Assembly (NCBI RefSeq): GCF_022539315.1 | Contig: NC_066323.1 | Location: 16,171,719-16,235,718, forward strand | Direction of reading: 5' to 3' | Source: Serinus canaria | Taxonomy: Eukaryota > Chordata > Aves > Passeriformes > Fringillidae | Length of the DNA stretch: 64,000 nt | Part shown: positions 37,067-51,500 of the stretch, in pieces | Position numbering within the stretch: position 1 is the stretch's first letter | How the letters are laid out: each line of letters opens with the position of its first letter | The notes under the pieces: generated by a model | Seen by the model: only the letters and a program-made list of their open reading frames with translations | What the model was told of the DNA's origin: nothing | Databases searched by the model: none | Made by a program: the position numbers and the translations under genes

Positions 37067-37422
37067 GTATGGTACACTTTAACACCAAGAGAGAGGTGAC
37101 AGAATTATTATTGCAGATGTTATGTGATGATTTTTTTTCCTTTGAGTTTGTATTTGTAGAGAGAGAGCACTGACAGGCAGTTTGTCAGTTCGGTTCGTTT
37201 GTTGCTAGATTTGCTGTATCTGTCATGCTACTTTATTGGTGAAGCTGTAAGCTGCACGTGGGCTCTGTGTAAAGTAAATGTTCTTTTATTTAATTGTTGG
37301 TGGGGTTTTTTGTGAGACATGCAGCACTGGAGCTGGTAGTGTGGTTATGCTTTATTTCAGACTTGGAATTCCAAACGGCAGACAGACAGCTTAGGAAGTG
37401 TTTGCTAAGTCTGTTCATCATA

Positions 37423-37463
37423 AAAACAAAAACAAACCCAAAAGCCAAACAAAACAAAAAAAA
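37423..37463. repeat. A/C-rich simple repeat
   Basis: The tract is made of AAAAAC and AAAACCC-like units with almost no G or T. No element body was recognised beside it. Confidence 0.85.
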
Positions 37464-40400
37464 CCCCAAGCTTTACTTGCACCCAAGATGCAGTTGGAAT
37501 TCATATGAAGTTATATGCAAATAAACTCCCATATATCTTTGCCTCAAACAGTTTGCAGCAGCACAATGTTTGCTGGATCACTGCTTTCCGGGTTACTGAG
37601 TTGCCTCTGTTCTTTAATGAAGGAGGGCTTGAAAGGCTGTCTGTCTCTGAGCGTCATTTTCTTCCTGAAATAAATTTTTATTTTGTCATGGGAATATAAT
37701 AAGCACTATAGGTTTATTAGAAATAAGCAACTGGGTTGTTCCTGATTATAAATCACTGTTTCAGAATGAGGAATACACTTACTGCCCAGTTACTGCTCTT
37801 CCTTGCCAAATACACAGATGGTGAGCATTTCCAGAACCCTGGAGTGGTTTGCATCTGAGGTGGCAATGATTTGTTACTCTGTGGCTATCACTTGATAAAA
37901 ATATTACAAAGACACTCAAAATAATATTTTTGTCTGTTTGTCAGGACACTCATTTATATCATTTAAGTGGTAGAAATTTGATTAAGTTCAAAGCGCACTC
38001 CCATGGTACTCTGATCCCACACAGGGCTGTAACTTAGTGGTAGAGGGTGCCATTAGAGAATTTAATAGCTGTCCTGAGCAGCTGTTTTGAGTTAGAGCAT
38101 TGCTGCCCATGCAGAGGTGTGTGGTGCAGTCATGGCAACGATAGTAGCGAGGACCCAATCTCACAGTGCTCTATCTATCAGCTGAGGGTATTCTCCAGTG
38201 CAGGGGGGAGTTACATGGTCATAAGGAGAAAGAAAATTGATTTCATCATTGTCAATCTGATGTTAAAGCTTCTTTTGCTCTAAAAGTATCTATGTCTATA
38301 CAACAAACTTTTTTTTTCCCCACTTAAATGGTTAAATAAGTGACCTCAACAGTGTTTAAATGAATAAATGGGTTCTTCCTGGTAGTAAATTCAAGCATGA
38401 TGAAGTGAGAAGTGTCTGGAAGCACATCTGAGTGTATGGATCATCTGTCTAACTTGCTTCAGTCCTTGAAGAAAAGGGTAGTCTTGGGTGTTGTGGCAGC
38501 AAACCCTGTGCCTGCCTTGCCAAACCCAGAAACACTCATCAGCAGCTTGAGCTGTGTTTCTTTATGTGCTAAGGTCCTGAGATCAGGGCTCCAAGAGCAA
38601 AGGTCCCTGGGCTCTCAGGGAGGTGAGGCTTTACCCTGCAGTGTGCAGGAGAGACATTCTGGTCAAGGTGATGTGTTACCTGATGCTGGATGTGGGCTCT
38701 GAGCACCTCAAACTCATTCCCCAGCTGTGCTAACAGGGGCTTAGGTTTTCTGTCAGTGGTTAATGCACTGGTGCTTGTCCTGCCAAAAGGCTGCCCTTCC
38801 CCAGGAGCTTTGTTGGGATCATTTTCTCCTTCTCAGCCCCTTTGAGAAGAGGAGGAGGAGTGGTCCAGCCCTGTCCTCAGGATGTGTATTATTACCATGC
38901 TTTTGTTTTGAAGCAGTAAATAGCTAAATTAATGTAAATATCTAAATGAATTTGCCATCAAACTTTGGAGTTAGGCTTAGGAATGATGTGGAGACTTGGC
39001 AAGCTGAGAGAAAAGTGCTGCTTCAGAGCACTTTGTGGCAGAATGGATGGTCCTGTTTCCCTCTGAATTCATGTTAGTTGAAAGAACAGCATGTTAAAGA
39101 GAGCTGGAGGCTACTGGGCCTTAATACAACACGTTATGGTCCCAACAAATTGGTTTTTCCCCTGGGTCTGTTGTAGATCATTGAGGATTATGTCTGGATA
39201 ATAGAAAGGAGGCAACTATGTAGATGAGCAAGAGTGTTTGGTTCCCAGTGCCATTATGCACATTTGCAGATGCCAGGAGCTACACTGATCCAAATGAGAT
39301 TCCCAAGTGCTCATGTCTGAGGGCAGTGAGTAACTGGAGTGCCCAAAGATGAGAGGTGAGGAAATCTCAAATGCAGAATGCCAGGAGTACACTGATGGGC
39401 CTGGGTGTCATCATTTGGCTCCTGCCAGCTGAAGATCTGGCGTTCTGTCTGTTCATGCCTTCAGGTGAAAGGGTCTTCCTCTGTAGCTTGTGTGCCACTG
39501 TCTCTGTGCCCTGCTGAAAGTGGGAGCCTTTGGTATTGATTTCAGGAGACAAACTATGCCTTCTGGTTGAACAGCTTTTTGGAGCCACCAGGCTCTGTGG
39601 TCTGTTCTTGCAAGTTAGCCTGTCCTGTGTGTAGCAAAAGTAACAGAAAGCAACCCTGAACCAGAGAGAACAGCAGTCTACCTAAAATACTTCAAGTAAA
39701 TAAACAGCTCTAGGGACGTGCCCCATTTTCCTTTGTTAGTCACTGAAGAGGAGCATCCTGGTAGGATATTCTTCTAGGAGTTGTTTTTGCCAGTGGCACT
39801 CCCAACAGGAGATTCTGTGGGTGCACTCTATGAGAAAAGAAAGGAAGAGGTCCCAAGCAGAGCCTCCAGCTATTGCCTAATGGCTACCTAGTAATCGCTG
39901 TGTGAAGCCTTTAGGCATCACAGCAGGCATTTCTAACATTCTGGTCCTTGCAGAACATGAGGATCGATGTCTTTATTCAGAGAAAATTTTTTTCTTCTGT
40001 TTGTTAGTTTAGAAATCTGGTTTTGCCCTTAGGCAAGACAGATAAGTCATTAGTTTTAGATCTTGACTGGATCCACAGAGCTGGGAGAGATATTGGAAAG
40101 GGAAAATTGTGAATTCTCTGTCAATTACTATGGTGTGTCATCTTCTCTTGGATGAAATCCTGTACCAGAGTGTGCCAGAGACATGGAAAGTAAGTGTCCA
40201 AACAACCTCTAATATAGTGTACAAGTTCAATCAATTTGTTCAGTGACAGTGATTTAATTGACCCTTGTGTTCTGTTCCTTTAAGAGCATGTCTGCCAGAA
40301 CTGGCTTTCAAAATAAGACTGAGATGCTGAGGTTTGAGGTACTAAAACCCCTTCTAGAGTGAATGCAAATGGCTGTACATGCTGTTTCCACAACAAAAAG

Positions 40401-40593
40401 GAGAAGAGGAAGATGCCTGAAGGAAGAAAATGAAGTACATGGGTTATGTTTGGTGTTTTAAGGGGGGCACTAACATTCAAGATGATGGTTTGCATTTGGA
40501 ACTTGTGACTTGAAGTTGAGCTTTATCTAGCAGGTCATTCTTTGGGTTTACTCATGCAATTTATTACAAACTGTGCCAGCTGAGGTTTGTGTA

Positions 40594-40645
40594 ATAAGAG
40601 GATATGATCCTCTTATATGATTTGTGTATTTGAGGATATGATCCT
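40594..40645. repeat. Perfect 10-bp hairpin plus a partial second copy
   Basis: The arms ATAAGAGGAT and ATCCTCTTAT flank the loop ATG (40594-40616). The core GAGGATATGATCCT recurs 34 bp downstream at 40632-40645, where a shorter hairpin is retained. A palindromic core duplicated at this spacing suggests local replication slippage or template switching. Confidence 0.92.
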
Positions 40646-43466
40646 ACTTTCTCCCACCCCCAGCTTTCCTGCCCTGGGTAATCAGCTACATAAAAATGTA
40701 AAAATTTTTTTGCATCTTGAATAAAATAGTGTAACTTGAGCTGACTTATTAGCTTGAACACAGCAATATTCACTTCATTAATGATGCCCAAGCTGCTTCT
40801 CAGGTCACATCACATAGTTAGTAAATTAATTTTTACTCTTCTAAAAGCAGTAGAGAGAACAGAAGCATGGCTTTGAGAATTTTCCATCATCTGGTATTGA
40901 AGTTTGCCTCCAGAACTGTGTTCCTTAAGTTTTGTTGTACAGTCTGTGTTAATTTTCTACTTTTAGTTGAAATAATTTTGTCCACTCATTTCATTTGTAT
41001 ACATTTCTCTCCTGAAGGCCTATGCAATATGAGTGCTATCAATGGCTGGCAGCTCTAGGAATTGCAGGATCTCTGACTCATAACTTACTGGTTTTGAATG
41101 TGGCAATGTGTCTGTGTATACTCAGATGTGGGGAATTGCAGTGCCTTTTGGAGGTTCAACCCTGGGGACAGAAGGGTGTTCCTCTCTTGCAATGTCTTGG
41201 AGGAGGGATTGTCTTTGCAAAGCAAGATTACCCAGAGCTGCAAAATGAAAAAAATCAACTTCAAAATTTTCATGACTTCTTAGCTCAAGTCAGTAGCTTC
41301 AATGTATAATACACTTTTAAGCAATCATAAGCATATGGAGCTTTATTTGACCTTAACTTCCACTTCAGCACTTGACCTCAGCAGGAACAGAAACAGGCCC
41401 ACGTTTGAATAAATGAATAACATTGGAGTGTAAAGAGGAGAAGTAGTAAGTGATGCACAAAGTGCAGTTCTGCTTCAGAGTAATTCTGGCCACTGCTCTT
41501 GTTGCCATTGCAGCTGCTCTGTGTTGTGCCCAGTGCCCTCAGGCCTGTGAGTGGCTACAGTGACTGCCAGCCCTTCCTTCCCCTGGGCACCAGGGACAGT
41601 GTCCCTTGCTGCTCCTCAGCAGGATGTTGGGTTTGTTTTGGTGTTCACCTCTTCAGACAGCAGCTGTGGCTCTGGGTACAGTTTCTTATATGCAGAGGGG
41701 AGGAAATGTGGGTCAGTTTTCATTCCTCAGTGTTGCAGTACCATGTAGTGTATGCATGTGTTTCAAGAAAAGCTGGTGTTAAAAGTGGCCTTTTACCACT
41801 GAGCAAATCTTCTCCATCTGACTTTGGTACTCTGAGCAATGTTTTATATAGCTTTCACTTCTTATTAGTGTTTCAGCAATGTGTATAGGATGACAGTGTG
41901 TGAAATGTAATTATTATGAATGTGTTAACCAAATTTTTTATGACAGCTTATGAAGAGTGTGGGCTCAAAGCAATAAAGTGATGAAAACATTCTCCTATAT
42001 ATGAGGAATCTATTCTCTTTTTTTCTAGGGAAAAAAGAGAGAAATAAGCTATTTCTATTTAAGCAATGCCTATCTGAAAGAGTAGGATATAAATTAAAGA
42101 GGCACAGAAAGTCTGTAAGTCTCAGTCCTTGGGAATGCTTTGGGAAGGTGATTTATGCATTTCACAAAAATCCCAATTTAGGATGTGTGTTCAAAATACT
42201 ACTTGAGAGAGAAGAAAATTGACCTATAGAAAGGCAAGGGAACTTGATTAAAGCCAAGAATACAAAGAGAGAAACCAACCTGCACAAGACAAGCAGGAAA
42301 AAGCCAAGTCAGGTTTTTCAGGCTTTGGCCATCTGCAGGCACAGTGCTGAGGCACAGGCACATATGCAGACAGAGCTGTGCACACACATGCCTGCTTTGT
42401 CACAGGTTTGTCAGTGATGCTCTGCAGTTCAGCTTGGCTCCAGCTCTCAGGGGCTTTAGCAAATGCAAGCTTTCTGTATTTCCCTTTGGCATTTTGCTCT
42501 TTGGATCGTCACACAGAGGAAGGTAGGAGAGTTAAGAAGATGATCCCAGTGATCTGTGTAGTCTGGGATCTTGGAACTGGGTGAGCAGTGGTTCTAGTAA
42601 CCTGAAGCTCTCTACATGGTGTGGTGCACTCATACACCAAGTCAGCCACAAGCACGGATTTTGCATTTGTTTGTGTGTCTCCTGTGTTTATCATAATATT
42701 AAATACTTGAATTAATTATAACAAAAAGATAAACTGAATAATAATTAAGATACTAACATAGATTAAAATGCCTAGACACAGGATGAACCACCTAAAGTAA
42801 TGTCTTTGAAGCTCTGGAGACTTGATTTGTAATGCATTTCACACAGAATTTAGTAGAGGTATTTTCTTTCATTTTGACAGTAGACAATGTAGTGTTGGAT
42901 AGAAATATAAAACATGTATGTGTGTGTTTGGGACCAGCAGCCTTAGGTATAACTTCAGAGTATCTCTGGGCTTTTTTATGCATGTCTTGAGCTGCACAAG
43001 GAGTTCCAGACTCATGATTTTGTTCAAATAATTTGGATTTTTGCTTCCCCCAGGCAGGTTTTGGTATTAGGATGTGTGGCTGCTGCTGGCACGGTACTGA
43101 CCAGGCTGTGGGAGTGGCTTAGGCTGATACTTCATATCTACATAATTTATCTAATTGAGTGATAACAGGGATAAAACTGCTGCAGTGTCTTGGCTGAGAA
43201 GCAGGTGGTTCCCTGCTCCCTTACATTAGGCAGAATTCACCCTCTGAGTGTAGCAGCACTGTCACTGCCCATAGCTCACAGGAGGCAGGCTGGGGCAGCA
43301 CAGGCAGTCTGTCTTGCCAGAGGAGTGCAGAATGACCCTGAGGTGCCCCATTCCCACTCCCAGCACAGGTGTTGGCACTGCATTACCAGTGAGAGCATTC
43401 CTGCAGGGATCCACTGCTGGAGCACCAACCTGCGGTGGGCAGGGCAGCTGGACAGCCTCTGCCTGG

Positions 43467-43536
43467 CAGGGACAGTGGCACCAGGGACAGTGGCAGTGCG
43501 GTGGCAGCAGGGACAGTGGCACCAGGGGCAGCAGCA
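43467..43536. repeat. Imperfect minisatellite (CAGGGACAGTGGCAC units)
   Basis: Near-identical copies of a 15-mer start at 43467, 43482 and 43508, with a degenerate copy following. The spacing is irregular. The array supplies much of a 163-codon frame across 43190-43681, which is therefore not called as a gene. Confidence 0.8.
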
Positions 43537-44851
43537 CTCACATCTGACCGTGTGCTCGCTGTCCCTGGCCCAGGCTGTGGCAGACTGGGTCTCTCTGGCT
43601 GAGTTAGGGGAGTTGCAGCTGCTTCCAGAAGAGCACAAAGGAACAGTACATAAAGCTCGTGCTTTCAGAAAGTGGTATTAGTGCCAGCTCTCAGCCCTTG
43701 CCTCTCTCTGGCCTTAACTCACTGCTGGCTGCAGCCCTGAGAGCTGGGCTGGGCTTTCTTTTTCCTGCTGTTGTCAATTCAGAGTCCTCAGAGCAGCACT
43801 GAACTGGATTTAGATGCATATGGCTGAGTCCAGAGTCCATTTTGGGCCTTTGGCCACAAATATGGGATATTGATTTAGCTTGGAAGCAGTTGTGCCCTGT
43901 AAGAGGCATGCTGAGTGCAGAAGGGAGCCATAAAGACACAGGGCCCTCAGAGAGCACTGGTCAGCCAAAAGCACTGCCAAAGGAAGAGCTGCTGGCAGGG
44001 AGGGCTGTTGAGGCAAAGACAATGTGTAAGAGAGGAAGAGTTAAGTGATGAGAGAGAAGCCAAGAGGGAAATTTCTTCTCATCTGGAATTAAATAGGCAC
44101 ACTGCTGTTAAACTTTGGTCAGATACTTGGTTTTAGAGGGTACCCACCATTGCTCTGTTGATATATCATATTCTAGTGCTGCTTTTTCCCTCCCACCTTG
44201 TTTTCTTCAAAAGCTTTGGTTTTACTTCAAAGTGAATATGCCTCTTCCTCACTGATATGAAATTCTTCTCCCTTGCTCTTCTTCCATTTCCCCCTTCCCA
44301 AAGTGTAAAATCTGCTTTGACTTCAGCATAAATATGCTCCATTCCCCTCCCCTGCCTGGATTGGAAATCTGCATGGAGTGCAACAGAACTGTTCCTGATA
44401 TTTCTCACTCCCGTGAAATTTCTCCTTTACAGCACCAATCTTAATACACTTGCTTTAAACCTAGTTCAAATAAACCAGAATGCCAGTTTAGCACATTTCA
44501 GACAAAAGCATTATGCAAAGTTTCACTGCTCTTGAGAGACAGAGCTATATCTCTGAACCTTTATCTCCATGCTTCATACTCTCCCACCCATCAGAACTAT
44601 TTGGTTTTGGTGTCTGTGGAGGGTCTCTGTTGCTCTGTAAAGCAAGGTCATGTGGTAACAGGAGTCACTTCTCTCCATAGCAGCTGCTCGACCCTTCCAC
44701 CATCAGCTGTGCAGAAAGATGAGTGGATGATTAGATACTGTGAATGCACCTGCAGCATAAAATTAAGTGTGTTCAACTGTGGGCTGCAGAACCTGGTGTG
44801 GGTGGCTTTGTTCTTGGCTTTTTCTGTGCATCTCATGGGGATTCCCACCTG

Positions 44852-44875
44852 ATCTCTTCTTCTCAAAGAAGAGAT
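44852..44875. repeat. Perfect 10-bp hairpin, 4-nt loop
   Basis: The arms ATCTCTTCTT and AAGAAGAGAT flank the loop CTCA. One strand of each arm is all purine apart from the end base. No function is recognised. Confidence 0.93.
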
Positions 44876-45457
44876 TCTGACTGCTAGATTACGTTTCCTG
44901 AGCCATACGGGGTTTGATGAAAGGCAGCAGTGCTTCATGAACATCAGCTGCCTGCTGTCATTGTGGGGGTGAATACAGACCAGCTCCAGCTTGCAGCATC
45001 TCCTGTGGTGGAAGGGGAGCTGGACAGACACAGGCAAATGGTTTTGATGTCCCCTTGAACAAAGAGATGTTTGTAAAGGCAAAACACAGGATTCCATTTC
45101 TAGGTCTATGCAGCGTTTCAGTGAGTTTGAGGATGTCAGCTACTACTGGCAACTCTACTTTTATGAGTAAAACAAAAATTACCTGCTGAAGTCCTGAACT
45201 GAACTTTTGTTCCCTGCAGTAATGTTGTTCAGGAATATAGGAGCAGGTTTGTTATCTTCAGATGTGTCTGGAGCTAAGGAAGATGAAGGAAAATGCACTG
45301 TCAAGGAATGTGGGAACCATTCCTGGCCTTTCAGCTTTAAATCACTTCCTTGAATAATTAAGGCTTCCAGCTTGAATGAGTGATTGGAGTGAGAAATACC
45401 ACAGTAGTGAAAGGATTAGGATGCAGCATCAGAAAGCAAGTCACATGAATACTTCAG

Positions 45458-45540
45458 GATGTTTTGGGTGGCAAGGGTTTGACATCATCTCAAGGCACTA
45501 TTCCAAGTCCAGTCCAGCTGAAGCTGGCTCAGACCATGGG
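45458..45540 (-). mobile_element. Possible decayed CR1-like fragment
   Basis: The + strand segment GTTTTGGGTGGCAAGGGTTT followed by GACATCATCTCAAGGCAC resembles the antisense CR1 3' end (GTTTGGGTTGGAAGGGACCT, then AGATCATCTAG). The resemblance is weaker than for the other two fragments and covers a shorter span, so it could be chance. Confidence 0.3.
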
Positions 45541-48500
45541 CCATGATCTCCTGTGCCAAGGTGTGGTAGCTGTACACATGTGCACACATTTCCAGTCAGA
45601 CAGAAACTGATTGTTTCATTGTTCTGGGGCTGAATTGTTTCTCTTATTTAAAACTCTAAGTAAATATATTCTATAAAAATGTACTTTCATTAGCCTGTTA
45701 ATGTGGTGCCTCTTCAGAACAAAATGTTATTTTCTGTCCAAACAGAAACTATGTGCAATATCTTACTTTACAATTGCTGTCTGTTAATAATTATTGACAA
45801 TTTGTGGTTAGCTTAAAAAATAATAGATTCTCTGTGTGTGGTTTTCAATGAAAAATAGCCATTGTGATGTTTGTTGGACTTTCTGCCTCAGGGATTATTC
45901 TGAGTGCAGTGTATGGAGCCAGTACAATTGAATACTTCGTGTCTTTGGTGTTTGTTTTTCCTCACTTCTCGTCTGTCAACTGCTGTGCTCATTTTCTTTT
46001 CATTAGTATTGATACTTGCATGAAGATGAGTCAGCCAGATTCAGTTCTCAGTTAAATGTGTGCAAATCCAGCAGAACAAGGTTTTGACTTAAAGCAGTAA
46101 ACCAGATCAGAAGTTTAATTCTGTGCTGCTTGCATGTTTCTCTCTCCAAAAAAAAGAAATCATGAAGTGTAGAGTGGAAAATGTGTGTGGCCTGGCTGGA
46201 TCAGTCAGAGATTGGCTCTGAAAAGGGGATGCTGGGAGTTGAACATCATGCCACCAATCACTCATGACTTTCTTTGGCGTTTCAAGGAAGGGTTTGGTGT
46301 TATTACCTTGATGTTTTCCACAGGTTGTGACTTATGTGCTAAAATTAGCTTGTGCAGAGTATGAGCCTTAGCAGTAAAGAGATTAATTACTGAAATGTGG
46401 ATTCCTGGAACCAGATGCTCCCCCATTGTCTGAGATGTTTCTGCCATTAGTAAATTATGTGCAAGCATTCATTGCAGCCATCACTATAGGAGATCTGATC
46501 TTAATGAGATTACAGGGAAGTTCTTGGGAGAAACTGCTCTTGGAATTGGGCCTATTCTTTCTCATTTTTGGATCCTTCTCTATTATGGCTTGAAGTTAAA
46601 GAATAAAAACTGCTCACACAGCTGATCTTTCTTTTCAGTGCATTATCCCTTTCCCTATCTTTATTCTCCCATGAGCTTGAGGAGAGCTTTTCTCACCTCC
46701 CTAGAGCTCCCCAGAAAATGCATCCAGCTGCCTGTTTGGTCTCTCCACCTGCCAGGTGGTGCTTGAGCCTGACTTTGCTCATCCCAGCTGTGACTCTGCT
46801 CGGCTTTTGCAGGGCTCGAGTTCCTCCAGCTATTGTCCACTCTTTGTCAGCTCTTTGGTTTTAAGCAAGGGCACAGCCCTTGAGGAGGTGCAGTGATCTA
46901 AGCAGTTACCTAGTAGCTTGTTTGTTGCCAAGAATGTCCAGTTCCTTTGGCCTTTCAACCTTGCAGCTGGCTCTCCTTTTATCTTGAACTGGGCTGTTAG
47001 GAAAGAAACCAAAGCCTTGCTTGCTGTCTGCTCCCAGGTGTCAGACATGTGCTCCAAAGGACATCCTCCAGATGAACGTGAGCATCACATGGCAAAGGGA
47101 AAGCAATCCTAACCTTGAATCTGGTGCACCCAGCAGGAAACACTCACTGTTGCTTTGCACTTTCCAGCATTTCAATACACAATATATTTTGTTGTTCATG
47201 ATGCAGCTGATTCTTCATGATGACCATTTGCCCCTTGTAGCACCTGATTTTATTTGTGGTGACAGTGCAGCAAAGGCATCACTTGGTGGGGGACTCGTGA
47301 CTGAGTGTTTGTGTATCTGTCACCTGCTTTTGTTCAGAAACCCTCTGACCAAGCAGCTCTGACAGACAGCATGCTCATTCCTCAAACTCATCTGCAAGTG
47401 CAAAATATTTTAGCAGAGTGTATGGAAGTGTACAGAATACTCATAAACATAGCTTGAACTGAAGAACTATTGGGAAATAATATAAATGTTTACTAACATG
47501 TGCTTAATTCTGCTTTTTATATAAAAAATTAAAGTGAATCCAAGCCTGGAATTAAACTAATATGTTTTAGCCTGTTCTCTCTGAATCTAAATGAAACTGT
47601 AAGTATCAGTTAATAAAATGTAGTTCTGAAATGTTTTACTGTGTTAAAAAAGCCAATTCTTGAAGAATACACCAAAGCAGACCTGCCCAGATGAAATGTT
47701 TGAGATGAGCTGACATAAAAGTTTGTACCAGTTCCCACTGAGAAGTTTCTTTGCACAGTATTTTTAAGCTGCCAAAAGCTTTAGTACATGCTAAGTGCTT
47801 GCCAGTTTTTCCTTTCTAAAAGAACTCAAAGGCAATTTTAAGTTACATGAGCCTAAAGAAAGAATCTGAATCTGTGGCTAAACATTGTGTTGTGTAAAAT
47901 GCATTCAAAAGACAACTGTATTTCTTGGAAATACTGTCAAAAAAGGTTTTGTTCCTACAGAAGGAGGTGTCTGCAGTGTTTCAGGCAGAACAAGGAGCTG
48001 AGTGAGGAGAAACTGCAGCAAACTCTGCTTTATTTCCCATCCACATCCTTTTCTGGCACTTGTTTATGCCTGGCTGTAGTGTGTATTTGGAGGAAATCAG
48101 AAGTTAACCTTTTAGTTTCTGATTTTCTGACCAATTCTTTTGATTCCAGCTCAAGTGGCGCTTAATAGAAACAAGAGTCATGATGTTCGAGCAATTTCCC
48201 AGTAAAAGGGAATTTTTTGGACTTTCCAGAATTTCCATATTACAAACCCCCCAGAATTTCCAAATTAAAAAAGGACTTCTTGGTACAGAGTCAGTTGTCA
48301 GTGACCAGTTCAGGGTTGGTATCAGGCCAGAGTGAAGGTGCAAACAATTGTGTTTGTGTGTTGGGTACAAAGAGCACAATATGGGAGGGGGGAGGAACAC
48401 AAGGGGAGGAATACTGGCTTATCCCACTGGAGAAAATCATCCAGAAAGGGTTGAAGGAAGAGCAATCACTATGATTCAGCTCTCTGTCTTGCAGGGGCTG

Positions 48501-51500
48501 GGAGCTGGAAGCTTAGAGCAGCTTTACTGTGTTAAAAACGACATCATTTTGGAGCTGTTTTCCAGCTCACTGAGAAATCGTAAATAAGTTTTGATTTTTG
48601 GTCTAACCTTGGATAGAAGAGTTCTCTAGCAGCTTCTTGGGAGGCCTTTAATACCTCACAGAATTCAGACAGACTTACAGGAATTGGAATATTGCAGAGA
48701 AGGGTGAGGAGAATCAGCAAAATTAGCCCATGACTGCATTTGTCCATAAGGAGTGGACCTGGACTTGCCTGAAAAATAACTCTCAGGGGATATGATGAAA
48801 GTCATACAAATCAGGAGTGGTCAGATGCATGTAAGCTTTGCTTGCAGTTTTTTTCTCAGAAAAGTGAGAGAAGATGGACTAGGGATCATCAAATTAAACT
48901 TATGGGGGACATGTTTTGGGGGAAAAGTATACAGAAATTAAAACTGAATTTCCTTGCCACAAAATGTGTAGGTTTGAAGAATGGCTGCAAAAATTTGTGA
49001 GAGAAAAGTCTTTGAGGGCTTGTAAATAAGCTGCTGGTGTCTCAGGCTGGGAACCTGCATGAGTGCAGACTGAAAGGAGGGGGTATTCAGGAGAAATTCT
49101 GTTCCAATGACCAAGTTCTGTACTTCTACCTAAGCACCTGCTTAGACACAAGGGCAGAAATGTGGTTTAAATCCTACTTGTTATGACTGTGCTTACAAAA
49201 ACTGGAATTTGGCATGGGATAACTGAAGGAGTACAATCTGATGGATTACATTCTATCTCTTTTTTTGGTCAAGGTTACATGTAGTTTTAATGGCTCACTC
49301 AGGGACCCTAAGCACTGCCACTTGGGTATTTTCCTTATAGGTTTTGCCTTCTTATTTTGGTAATACTGAAGATTGCATATTTTTTTTTATGTCTCAATTA
49401 GGATAAGCAGGTTTTAATTAAGAAATTAATCACAAACACCTGGAAAGGTGAAATAATTCTCTAGGTTTACAGAAAGTTATGTCAGAGTGAGAAATACCAT
49501 ATCAGATGTTGGCACAATTTGATGATGTTTTATTTTCTGTGTTCCAGGAGAACAAAAAAAGAAGGGCAATGTCAAAAGGACACAAATTGTCTTTCTCTCT
49601 TTTCCACACATGAGATTTAATTAATGTAAATCTGTCTTGCAGAGTTTTATACTTCACACCTTTTTTTTCTAAAATGAAAAAATAATCTTGCTTATTTGCT
49701 TTTGAAATTTGTGTGCTTTTTGTCTCTTCCACAATGCCATTATTAACTTTCAATTATAGGATCCAGATGATTAATTATTACATGCAGTTGTTTTCTCAAT
49801 TGCTTGAGATACCCACAGGCACTAGAGGAGGGTGTACAGGATTTGTGACATTGATTGTAAGTTACAAATATATGATATCAAACACAATAATGATTGTAGA
49901 GTCAGCTTGCACATGTGTGGAGGAGTGTTTTAGTGTAAAAAAAAAAAAGAAAAGAAAGGGAGAGGATTCTAGGATATTTTATATCAATATTATAGCATTG
50001 CAGATGGTGGTTGTGACCTTGAGTAAATGAGTTGCCCAGCCTCCTTTTGCTTCAGTTATTCCAGCTGGAGAATTGGGTGAAAATGTGGATTCTCTTTATA
50101 AGCCAGATGTGTTGATCTGAGGTTTCTCTTAGTAAAGAAAAAGAAAAAATCATTTTTGCAGCATAGCATAGACCTTAATAAAAAGCATTCAAATTACATT
50201 CAGAAAAGCAAGCAACAGGAGCCAAAGTCACAGCTGCATTTTTGTGTCTGGAGATAGCATAAAGTCAGATCATTATGTTATTTAATCACCTTGCAGGTCC
50301 CTTCCTCACTATGTGTGTCACTGTCAAGGGCTGGTTCCAGTCCAAGCAGATGAAAACAAAAGGGGTAATGTTTATTTGAAATTTCCCAATGGATAAAGCT
50401 AAAGCAGAAATTAAAGTAATTGCGTATTTTGCTTTTGTACACATCAGCAGGACAACATTCCTAATGGGAAGTTTATTCTTGCAACCTGATTGCTGGTGTA
50501 AGAAGCAGCATTTTGTTTGCCTAAAGAGAGCAGGGGCAGAGTTGGTGCCCAGGCTGTGCTCAGCTGTGCTCTGGTGGGGCTGCAGTGCCCTGGGGAGCCT
50601 GGCACTGGCACAGGGCACCAGCTGGCAGCACCGTGGCACAGGACAGTGCCCTGCTCCCTGTGCTCCCCGGGGCTCTGTGCCCAGAGGGCTGATGGGGTAG
50701 GAGAGGAACGGCAGCAAACACAAGAGCTGGGGTGATGGTGTCTGTAAATGAGACCATCATTCTGTTCTCCAAGGCCCTTTTCATTTTCATTCAGCCTTGT
50801 GGCAATGGAATGTATTGTATTTGTGCCAGGTGCAGGTGGGGTTCCAGCTTGGGAAGCTGCTGGAATGATGCTGCTGTTCCATCAGTGTTCCTGTGGGGTG
50901 AGCTGACAGCAGAGTTGTGGTGGCAGGCTGGGAGCAGGATGGTGTGTGCAGGGGGAGCAGCATTCTCAGCCTGTGGGACAGGGAGGGACTGCCTATGGCT
51001 CAGCCAAGCCTGCTTCTCTAACAGGATGTTCTTTAGGAGCTGTAAATTCAGCAAGGTGAAGTAGCAAGTGACTTTTGGGGTGTGGAAGCAGCCAGCCCTT
51101 GTGTTTACATGGGCACCACACTGGGGTGGTGAAATGGCCATGGGGTGCTGTGTGGGTGATCAGGCTGGGAGCTGCCAAATTGCTCTCCCAATGCCTTCTC
51201 CTCACCCCATCAGGGACCCCTTTGGCCCTGGGTGATCCTCTGGCAAGGCACAGACTGGGCAACCTGTGCATGGCTGCTGTCACCAGCAGCTGAGCTGCAG
51301 GGGCTGTTTCAGCCTTGCACTCAGGGCAGAGAGACACAGCAGCCTCTCCCAAAGGTGTTCTGTGTGAGTGCACTGATGGTAGCTGGGGCACAAAGAGAAG
51401 GGGAAGGCACAGAGGGAGGAATTGCTGAGATCAGCACGCTGGTCTGCCTGGGAAGGATGGAGATAGATTGACTCAGGCAGAGACTCTGGGATCAGGGAGT

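Noticed and set aside
43190..43681. 163-codon plus-strand frame
   Set aside because: It runs through an imperfect minisatellite with competing frames on the opposite strand and has no recognisable motif.
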